From JBMNMU01 sp050953505 (lineage in GTDB: Bacteria; Bacillota; Clostridia; Peptostreptococcales; Anaerovoracaceae): 64,000 bases of DNA. The notes under the pieces were generated by a model. It was given only the letters and a program-made list of their open reading frames with translations, was not told the DNA's origin and made no database searches. Positions 57,353 to 64,000 of this stretch are shown here, piece after piece (the first letter of the stretch is position 1; every line of letters begins with the position of its first letter). The translations under genes were made by a program, and so were the position numbers. The stretch is from positions 186,001 to 250,000 of the forward strand of contig JBMNMU010000001.1 of NCBI GenBank assembly GCA_050953505.1, read 5' to 3'.

Positions 57353-57406
57353 CATAATCTTTCAGGCTTCCATCAATAAGATAATCTATCGGAGGCACCT
57401 GGCAGC

Positions 57407-58627
57407 TTATATCATGAAATCTACCTCCATTATCCATGCTAAAGCTTCAAGATATAAGTCTGTTATAGTTTTGGTTTTTAACCCCTTTAGTATGTACTCT
57501 CGGTCTTTGTTCTCTAATCTTATCCAGTCTCCCTCCTCATAAAGTAAAACGGTATCCAGAACCTGACTTAACATATTGAATTCACCTAGGAGAGCAGATT
57601 TTACTTGTTCTGATATACTTAGATCCTTAACAATATCCTTCATGTCTTGATTTAGCAAGACATCTATAGAGGAGAACATACCTGTTAGGAAGAATTCTGA
57701 GTTAGGGATTGAGAAGTTTGAATCTGTACTGATGAGCTCCATAAGCTTTGCACGTATGAGACAGTTTCTTGTTAGAGCATTATTTTCGTAGGGCCCAATT
57801 TCTTTTATAAAAAAAATATAAGCCCATCTTTGAAGTTCATTTATACCGATTCTGATTACGGCTGCCCTTATGGAATCTACAGTAGTTTGAGCTCCAAAAG
57901 CTACGGAGTTTGCAAGTCTAAGCAGTTTGTAGGATAGGCTTACATCCCTTTCAATGATTGAAGTAATTACATCAAAGGAAGGCTCCGGTTTGTTCAGCTC
58001 TGATATTAGGGAGACCATGGCTCCATTTGTACTTTTGATATCTTTTCTTGCAATAACAACAGGTTTGCTGAAAAAACTGCCCTGAAAAAGATCAAAACCC
58101 ATATCATAAGCTATACGAAATTCTTCTCTAGTATCCAGTTTCTTTGATAAAAATTTTATTCGATTGCCGTACTGCTTAATGAGTCTTCGTTGAATATCTA
58201 AAGGAATGTTCTTGAAATTAATTTTAACAATATCAACATGATCCAGGATGGAGTAATCGTTATGTGAGGGATCAAAGTCATCTAGGGCCAAAATATAATT
58301 TGAGGCTCTCAATGTTTTGCAAGCATGAATAAATTCTTTTGTTATGGCGATAGGATTTAACACTTCTATAATTACACGGTCTTTTGGAATGGATTGCGGA
58401 ATATCCTTAGTTAGTAAATCCTCACTAAACTTCAAAAAACCTCGGGTGCCTCCCGTTAATTCATCAAACTGCATTACAAAGAAAGCTGTATATAGAACAT
58501 GGGCGGCGGTTTCCTTACGATTTTCCTCTGGATTATCTTTATTTTCATTATTTTGACAGAGCAATTCATATCCATAGATGTTTTCTCCTCTATCAAAAAT
58601 TGGTTGTCGAGCTATGTAAACATCCAT
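57407..58627 (-). CDS. EAL-HDOD signalling protein (YuxH type)
   Basis: A 406-aa protein. The N-terminal ~200 residues are an EAL-type domain: YIARQPIFDRGENIYGYELL, VIIEVLNPIAITKE, YILALDDFDPSHND, DIVKINF. The EAL motif is YELL, and several metal-binding residues are replaced, so cyclic-di-GMP hydrolysis is unlikely. The C-terminal HDOD domain includes LSYKLLRLANSVAFGAQ and AVIRIGINELQRWAYIF. It probably acts as a signal-binding or scaffold protein. AAGTGG lies upstream of the ATG. Confidence 0.88.
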   Translation of the reverse strand: MDVYIARQPIFDRGENIYGYELLCQNNENKDNPEENRKETAAHVLYTAFFVMQFDELTGGTRGFLKFSEDLLTKDIPQSIPKDRVIIEVLNPIAITKEFIHACKTLRASNYILALDDFDPSHNDYSILDHVDIVKINFKNIPLDIQRRLIKQYGNRIKFLSKKLDTREEFRIAYDMGFDLFQGSFFSKPVVIARKDIKSTNGAMVSLISELNKPEPSFDVITSIIERDVSLSYKLLRLANSVAFGAQTTVDSIRAAVIRIGINELQRWAYIFFIKEIGPYENNALTRNCLIRAKLMELISTDSNFSIPNSEFFLTGMFSSIDVLLNQDMKDIVKDLSISEQVKSALLGEFNMLSQVLDTVLLYEEGDWIRLENKDREYILKGLKTKTITDLYLEALAWIMEVDFMI

Positions 58628-59381
58628 TTTACCACTTCCTTTAATAGTATTCTAATTGGGCATGATTCTTATTCTCAATATTATACCAAAGCTTATGACT
58701 TTTGTGCTCTTAAAAAGGCCTTTACATTTGGATATCTTAAGCAGATTATAACAGATAATTTCAATCCTCATTATTGTCGGCATTATTAAGAAAAACCTTA
58801 ATTGCTCGACAGCTTATTTCATTGATAAAGGTGAGGTGAAAAACCCCTTGGCTTTTGGTTCTGAGTTTTTCTTGTTTATCTTTCCTCTTTCGCAGCAGGG
58901 GAGACGCATATCCAGAGGGTAATCGTGAATTTACGATATACTTTACAACTTGTTATCAGACAGAAAAAAGCACATATGTTACTCTAGAGATACATTTTTC
59001 ATTTTAATGGCCCATGCAACAGCCCGCCGGCAACTGTACCCGGCAACGTCTTCGAACGGCCCGCCAACAACTTGCTCGAAAACTGTCCTCGAACAGCCCC
59101 CCTGCAACCCACGATTTTCATACCTTTCTCGGCTTTACATAAATTGAACTATAATGCTATAATTATCCTCTAAATATGTTATAATAAGTCCATTAATGTA
59201 GAAGGCTTATTACAACATAAACATCCCACCCTTAGTCATGTTAGATAATGGGCATATGCACTAAAGGGAATAAAAAAGTAAAAATAAAATCAATCAATTA
59301 CAGCCTGCATTGAAATAGAACGCGGGTGATTTATAATTTTCACCATTAATAATATAAGGCACGAAAGGAAGAAAATTAGAA
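58628..59381. other. Intergenic region with CAACAGCC-rich stretch
   Basis: No gene is supported in these ~750 bp. A GC-richer stretch at 58990-59115 carries imperfect motifs (CAACAGCCCGCCGGCAACTG, GAACGGCCCGCCAACAAC, GAACAGCCCCCCTGCAACC) like the array at 57020. No T-box or riboswitch is evident upstream of metG. Confidence 0.5.
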
Positions 59382-61304
59382 ATGGAAAAGAAAACTTATT
59401 ATATTACAACGCCAATTTATTATCCAAGCTCAAACCTTCACATTGGGCATACCTATTGTACTGTCATGGCTGATGCAATGGCAAGGTTTAAACGTTTGGC
59501 AGGATATGATGTTATGTTCCTTACAGGAACAGATGAGCATGGGCAAAAGATCCAAAAAGTAGCCATGGAAAAGGGAATTACCCCACAGCAGCATGTTGAT
59601 GAAATTGTTGAAGGAATTAAAGAACTGTGGAAGACCATGGAAATCTCTTATGATGATTTTATCAGAACCACTGAGCCAAGACATGTCAAGAGGGTACAAG
59701 CTATCGTTACCAAAATGTATGAAAAGGGCGATATTTATAAAGGGGAATACGAAGGCTTGTATTGTACCCCTTGTGAAGCTTTCTGGACAGAGAGTCAGAC
59801 CGTAGAAGGCAAGTGTCCTGATTGCGGTAGACCGGTAGAGAAGGCTAAGGAAGCTGCATATTTTTTCAGACTATCAAATTACCAGGACAGGCTTATTGAT
59901 TTATTTGAGAATAATCCTGAATTTTTGAAACCTGACTCCAGAAGAAATGAGATGCTCAATTTTGTAAAGCAAGGACTAGAGGATCTTTGTATTTCCAGAT
60001 CTTCCTTCGATTGGGGCATACCTGTTCCTATGGACAATGACCATGTTATTTATGTTTGGTTGGATGCACTTTCAAACTATATAACTGCTTTAGGGTATCC
60101 CGAAGAGCCCGCACTTTATGAAAAATATTGGCCTTGTGATGTTCACTTGGTTGGAAAGGAAATTGTGAGATTCCACTCCATTATCTGGCCTGCTATGCTC
60201 ATGTCCTTGGATCTTCCTCTTCCGAAAAAGGTCCTTGGCCACGGGTGGATCCTTCTTGAGGGCGGAAAAATGTCTAAATCCAGAGGCAATGTAGTGGACC
60301 CAGTAAAGCTTATTGAAAGGTATGGGGTTGATGCTTTAAAATATTTCCTCTTAAGAGAATATAATTTCGGGCAGGACGGATTGTACACCAATGAAGTGAT
60401 GATTAATCGGATCAATTATGACCTGGCTAATGATCTAGGCAACCTAGTAAGCAGAACCGTTGCCATGATTGAAAAATATAATGATGGTATCATGCCAGAA
60501 TCTAAAGTAGAAGGCGAGTTTGATGCAGACTTGAAAGCCATTGCCATAGGTGCCGCTTCAAAGGTGGAGGCCCATATGGATAAGTTTAACTTTAGCCAAG
60601 CCTTGGAGGAAATATGGATCGTCGTCAGAAGAACCAATAAATATATCGATGAAACCATGCCTTGGGTTCTTGCTAAAGATGAGGCTTCTAAGGAAAGATT
60701 AGATACGGTGCTTCATAACCTAGCAGAAGCGATACGAATTATTTCAGTATTAATATATCCATTTATGCACTCAACCTCTACAAGAATTAGAGAGCAGCTT
60801 GGAATTCCTTCAGCTGAAGCCGATGTACGATGGGAAGACGCATTCCAGTTTGATATGATGAAGGGTCAAAGGGTCAAGAAGGGTGAAGCTATTTTCCCAC
60901 GACTTGATTTAGAAAAAGAACTAGAAGCCCTGGATGCTATGAGTGCTGAATCTGCAGAGCCAGAACTGCCTCCTACCCAATTCAAGCCAGAAATCACCAT
61001 TGATGATTTTGATAAAATAGACCTGAAGGTAGGGGAAATCATCTCTTGTAAAAAGCATCCAAAGGCAGATAAGCTATTGGTTTCTCAGGTGAAAATCGGA
61101 ACTGACCAAAGACAAATCGTATCTGGTGTTGCCAAAGATTATACACCTGAAGAAATGACAGGGAAAAAAGTCATTGTAGTAGCCAACCTGAAGCCTATTA
61201 AGCTTCGAGGCGAGGAGTCAAAGGGAATGATTCTTTTTGCAGACAATGGCGAAAAGCTTGCATTTGTTACTACAGATGCAACAGATGGAAATGATGTAAA
61301 ATAA
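59382..61304 (+). CDS. metG: Methionyl-tRNA synthetase
   Basis: A 640-aa class I synthetase. Motifs: YPSSNLHIGHTYC with HIGH at 20-23, FLTGTDEHGQKI, a zinc knuckle CTPC ... CPDC (~127-148), SFDWGIPVPMDNDHVIYVWL, and GGKMSKSRGNVVDP with KMSKS at ~296. The anticodon-binding helices follow, and residues ~530-640 are the EMAP/Trbp111-like tRNA-binding domain (IDLKVGEIISCKKHPKADKL) used for dimerisation. GAAAGGAAG lies upstream of the ATG. Confidence 0.96.
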   Translation: MEKKTYYITTPIYYPSSNLHIGHTYCTVMADAMARFKRLAGYDVMFLTGTDEHGQKIQKVAMEKGITPQQHVDEIVEGIKELWKTMEISYDDFIRTTEPRHVKRVQAIVTKMYEKGDIYKGEYEGLYCTPCEAFWTESQTVEGKCPDCGRPVEKAKEAAYFFRLSNYQDRLIDLFENNPEFLKPDSRRNEMLNFVKQGLEDLCISRSSFDWGIPVPMDNDHVIYVWLDALSNYITALGYPEEPALYEKYWPCDVHLVGKEIVRFHSIIWPAMLMSLDLPLPKKVLGHGWILLEGGKMSKSRGNVVDPVKLIERYGVDALKYFLLREYNFGQDGLYTNEVMINRINYDLANDLGNLVSRTVAMIEKYNDGIMPESKVEGEFDADLKAIAIGAASKVEAHMDKFNFSQALEEIWIVVRRTNKYIDETMPWVLAKDEASKERLDTVLHNLAEAIRIISVLIYPFMHSTSTRIREQLGIPSAEADVRWEDAFQFDMMKGQRVKKGEAIFPRLDLEKELEALDAMSAESAEPELPPTQFKPEITIDDFDKIDLKVGEIISCKKHPKADKLLVSQVKIGTDQRQIVSGVAKDYTPEEMTGKKVIVVANLKPIKLRGEESKGMILFADNGEKLAFVTTDATDGNDVK

Positions 61305-61384
61305 CGAGATTACACTGTTCTAGTAAAGGAGAGGAGGGAGGAGAGGAACTTGTAGCAGAATAAGGCTTAAAGTTCCTTCACCTC

Positions 61385-61705
61385 CTGTCGTTTTAGATAC
61401 TGTTTGTAGGAAAAAGTACAAAAATTCCTACTAATTTGATAAAAAGAAGAAAAAGTGTAGGAAAATAGAGTTAAAAGTTCCTATACTTTCTGGGATTTTA
61501 GGTAGTGTTTGTAGGAAAAAATGCAAAAGTTCCTACAAAATCAATAAAAAAATTAAAAAGTGCAGGAAAACTAGGATGAAAGTTCCTATACTTTCTGAGA
61601 TATTTGTACTGTTTGTAGGAAAACAAGCTGAAGTTCCTACAAAAACGGATGGGAAAAAAGGAAAGTGTAGGAAAAATCCAAAACCCTACACTTTCCGGCG
61701 TATAT
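61385..61705. repeat. Second TGTAGGAA/TTCCTACA cluster
   Basis: Alternating GTAGGAA and TTCCTAC motifs (about 10) with AAAGTTCCTACAAAATCAAT shared with the cluster at 37320-37625. Hairpins of 7-8 bp can form between neighbours. It occupies the gap between metG and tatD. Confidence 0.8.
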
Positions 61706-61736
61706 TGTAATCATACAGAAACAGAAAGGATGAAAT

Positions 61737-62531
61737 ATGCTATTTGACTCCCATGCTCACCTGAACAGCGAAAGATACGCAGAGGACTGGGATCAGGTGA
61801 TTAAAGATATAGAGGAATCTGACCTGTCCTATGTGATGGATGTAGGTTTTGATTTGGAAAGCTCTGTAAAGACTGTGGAGCATACAAAAAAATATTCATG
61901 GTGTTATGGCGCCGTAGGCTGTCATCCTCATGATGCCAAAACCATGGATGATATGTCATTAATCATGCTTAAAGGGCTAGCAAAAAAGCCAAAGATAATG
62001 GCTATTGGCGAAATTGGGTTGGACTATTATCACAATCATTCGCCACGAGATGTTCAGCAATATTGGTTTCGACGTCAGATTCAATTGGCCCTAGAGCTAG
62101 ATATGCCTATTATTATCCATGACAGGGAGGCCAATGAGGATGTAATGAGAATATTAAAGGAAGAAGGTGCTTTCAGCAAGGAAAGGCTGAAGGGCGGCAG
62201 TGATGCAAAGGTGTTATTGCATTGCTATTCAGGAAGCCGAGAGCTTGCCCGTCAATATGTAAAGCTAGGTGCTACCATTTCAATGGCAGGACCTATAACC
62301 TACAAAAATGCTAGAAAAAATATTGAGGTAGTGCAAGAAATACCTATTGAACATCTGTTAGTAGAAACGGATGCTCCTTATTTAACTCCAGAGCCTTTCA
62401 GAGGTAGAACCAACCATCCGTCCTACGTAGAATATACTGTTCGGAAAATAGCAGATATTAAGGAAATGAGCTACGAGGAAGTGGCCAGAATAACCTGTGA
62501 AAACGCTAAAAGATTCTTTAATATAGAATAA
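61737..62531 (+). CDS. tatD: TatD-family metal-dependent DNase
   Basis: A 264-aa TIM-barrel hydrolase. Metal and catalytic motifs: LFDSHAHLNSERY, AIGEIGLDYYHNHSP, MPIIIHDREA, VLLHCYSGSRELA and LVETDAPYLTPEPFRGR. Family members remove nucleotides from DNA ends or act on other phosphoesters. AAAGGA lies upstream of the ATG. The place between metG and later genes is common in Firmicutes. Confidence 0.94.
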   Translation: MLFDSHAHLNSERYAEDWDQVIKDIEESDLSYVMDVGFDLESSVKTVEHTKKYSWCYGAVGCHPHDAKTMDDMSLIMLKGLAKKPKIMAIGEIGLDYYHNHSPRDVQQYWFRRQIQLALELDMPIIIHDREANEDVMRILKEEGAFSKERLKGGSDAKVLLHCYSGSRELARQYVKLGATISMAGPITYKNARKNIEVVQEIPIEHLLVETDAPYLTPEPFRGRTNHPSYVEYTVRKIADIKEMSYEEVARITCENAKRFFNIE

Positions 62532-62659
62532 ACCCGTCTTCCAACAACCGGCTATTACCATAAACAACACGGTTCGAGCCAACTTGAGCTAGCCCAAGTC
62601 TAGTGCCTGGTGCCAGCAGTGAAGAACATATAGTAAACATATAACGACAAGATAAAATA

Positions 62660-62702
62660 AAAAACAGCCCCTTTTTTGGAAGAAAGGGGCTGTTTTTGTG
62701 GA
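62660..62702 (+). terminator. Terminator after tatD
   Basis: AAACAGCCCCTT and AAGGGGCTGTTT form a 12-bp stem, followed by TTGTGG on the plus strand and preceded by AAAATAAAA. It may work in both directions. Confidence 0.8.
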
Positions 62703-62812
62703 AAAAAGAGAGAAAATCGGTAAGAAAACATAGATTTCATTACAGAAAGTAACAAATTTGACCAATAGAACAATTTATAATTGAACAAACTGGAGAAAAA
62801 GAGGTGATTGTG

Positions 62813-64000
62813 ATGGAGCTGTTGTTAGAAAATGTAAAAAATACAATGAACAGTAGAAGCTCAAAACTGCCGCGCCCGACATCGAGAGTGGCCACCGCTA
62901 GTTATGTTAAGCTTGCTATTATTATTGTCTGCTCCTTGTTATTTGGACGTGTGGATTTATTTTATGCAGTATTTCCTTGTGGTATCGCGTTGATTACGGT
63001 CTTAATGAATAAGAGCAGGGCAAATATTTATACTCTGCCCTTGATTATAGCGGGGCTGATGACTAATTATGGGACAGGCTATGAGATCATAAGCAACCTA
63101 ATCGCGACAATACTCTGCGGAATTATCTTCTTCTTTCTGTATAAAATCAGAGTATCTATTGTAACTCGAGGTTTTTTCGCAGCAGGAATCATGGTAGCAA
63201 TCAAATCTTTATATTTCTTTATGTCCCCCCTTGTTCTTGTCTATGATGTTTTTATGATGTTCGTAGAAGCCCTACTGATTTTAGCCCTTGTCTACATATT
63301 CCATTCTTTTTTTAATCTACTTGACAAAGACTCGAAAACTAAAAACGCCATATCTGAAAGCATTGTTTCCACAACTACCGTTGCCGTTCTATTGGTAGGG
63401 GGAGTTGGCATAGAAATGATAGGGCCTTTCTCACCAGTACAGCTTGGTGCCTTAATGATTACATTATTTATAGGATACAAGATGGGAATTATGGAAGGTG
63501 GAATTGCTGGTATCGTTTCAGGAGTCGTTACTATGATGATTTCTTCTGGGTCCCCTGCAGTTATAGGTATTTTTGCCTGTGCAGGAATGGTGGCAGGATT
63601 CTTTCAGGGATTGAATAGAATTGTCACAGGAGCTTGCTTTGCTGCGGTATGTGTTGCCTTTGGTCTTGTTAAAGGATATCCAGAACTTTATATTTCAATA
63701 TATGATCCTCTCTTTGCAGCACTTATTTTTATAGCAATTCCAAGCCAATTAATGAGAAGGATGGAAGTTTTTTTTGCTAAGATTAGACGTGATGATGTAT
63801 ATTATGAATTAGTAGCCAGAGATCGCATAAAAGATACCCTCAAAGGCTACCTTGAAACCTTTGAAAAGCTGTCCTTTCTTTATGCTGGAACTAAAAATAC
63901 TAGTTCTATTATATCCATGCAATTTAAGGGCATGGCAAAGGCCGTAAATCTTATGATGGAAGAGTTGTCTTCGCCCACCCCACTGGTTATGCAATCAAGA
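62813..64000 (+). CDS. spoIIE: Stage II sporulation protein E, N-terminal part (runs off window)
   Basis: 396 codons are open to the window edge. The first ~300 residues contain about 10 hydrophobic helices (VKLAIIIVCSLLFGRVDLFY, ALITVLMNKS, LGALMITLFIGYKMGIMEGG, AACVAFGLVKGYP-type segments), followed by a soluble start with VYYELVARDRIKDTLKGYLE and MQFKGMAKAVNLMMEEL. This is the SpoIIE membrane plus linker pattern; the PP2C phosphatase domain that activates sigma-F would lie further on. The ATG at 62813 has GAGGTG upstream. It marks a spore-former. Confidence 0.85.
   Translation, partial: MELLLENVKNTMNSRSSKLPRPTSRVATASYVKLAIIIVCSLLFGRVDLFYAVFPCGIALITVLMNKSRANIYTLPLIIAGLMTNYGTGYEIISNLIATILCGIIFFFLYKIRVSIVTRGFFAAGIMVAIKSLYFFMSPLVLVYDVFMMFVEALLILALVYIFHSFFNLLDKDSKTKNAISESIVSTTTVAVLLVGGVGIEMIGPFSPVQLGALMITLFIGYKMGIMEGGIAGIVSGVVTMMISSGSPAVIGIFACAGMVAGFFQGLNRIVTGACFAAVCVAFGLVKGYPELYISIYDPLFAALIFIAIPSQLMRRMEVFFAKIRRDDVYYELVARDRIKDTLKGYLETFEKLSFLYAGTKNTSSIISMQFKGMAKAVNLMMEELSSPTPLVMQSR

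Noticed and set aside
56843..57379. 178-aa plus-strand protein rich in Ala/Pro/Thr/Gln, and long ORFs on the other frames
   Set aside because: The ORFs result from 15-bp modules lacking stops in several frames on both strands; no ribosome site or promoter supports any of them.
62701..62812. Spo0A-controlled promoter of spoIIE
   Set aside because: TTGACC and TATAAT-like boxes are present but their spacing is not convincing and I see no clear 0A box.

Overview
The window is made of two unrelated pieces that meet at about 24,615. The left piece (1 to ~24,615) is GC-rich and is a tailed temperate phage of siphovirus type. The right piece (~24,615 to 64,000) is AT-rich and is the chromosome of a spore-forming Clostridia-type Firmicute: strong GGAGG ribosome sites, a fused hisZ-hisG, CobU/CobS, and the start of spoIIE at the right edge. 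The junction cuts a gene on each side, a phage MptE-like gene and a CoA-disulfide-reductase-like gene. It has no att site, transposase or target duplication. The phage attP lies intact about 16 kb away with phage genes on both sides. I therefore think the junction is more likely a chimeric assembly than a prophage insertion, but this cannot be settled from the sequence alone.

Phage piece, left to right. A minus-strand block of small early genes includes a LexA-type DNA-binding protein. It lies in a 2,219-bp tandem duplication whose ~987-bp copies (1-987 and 2220-3206) differ at three positions. Next are a 933-aa Toprim primase/helicase, a small membrane protein, a tyrosine recombinase, two divergent XRE-type regulators (a lysogeny switch), an attP carrying the 3' half of a tRNA-Pro(CGG) surrounded by CACGGAT arm-type repeats, and a second tyrosine recombinase. 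An RNA cluster follows (9,890-11,172): a tRNA gene, a promoter-driven ~98-nt small RNA whose first 16 nt are exactly complementary to the tRNA anticodon arm, and a compact tmRNA-like RNA. Late genes then run on the minus strand: metallophosphoesterase, lysin, tail collar, tail proteins, tape measure, tail-assembly chaperones with a -1 frameshift site, major tail protein, tail and head-tail completion proteins, a glycosyltransferase-like protein and the broken MptE-like gene. Terminase, portal and capsid genes are absent because the phage sequence stops at the junction.

Clostridial piece. In order: Crp/Fnr regulator; citrate synthase; a cobalamin operon (cobU, cobS, a short CobU-like gene, cobC-like) behind a probable cobalamin riboswitch; an MFS transporter; a DUF554 protein; an LUD-domain protein; bioY under a BirA operator/promoter; a histidine operon (hisZG fusion, D, B, H, A, F, IE); a lipoprotein; birA; a heterodimeric ABC exporter; an Rrf2 regulator; a methionine ABC importer (metN, I, Q); a DUF6530/GIY-YIG pair with its own promoter and palindromic operator; an EAL-HDOD protein; metG; tatD; and the 5' part of spoIIE.

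The intergenic regions of this half are unusually rich in repeats. Several tandem arrays begin at the stop codon of the preceding gene, and two of them are closed by a terminator. At least two dispersed families (CCAATCATCTCTCGGTC and TGTAGGAA/TTCCTACA) recur at distant sites. BirA and its operator at bioY, and the Rrf2 regulator beside the methionine importer, are the clearest regulatory links within the window.
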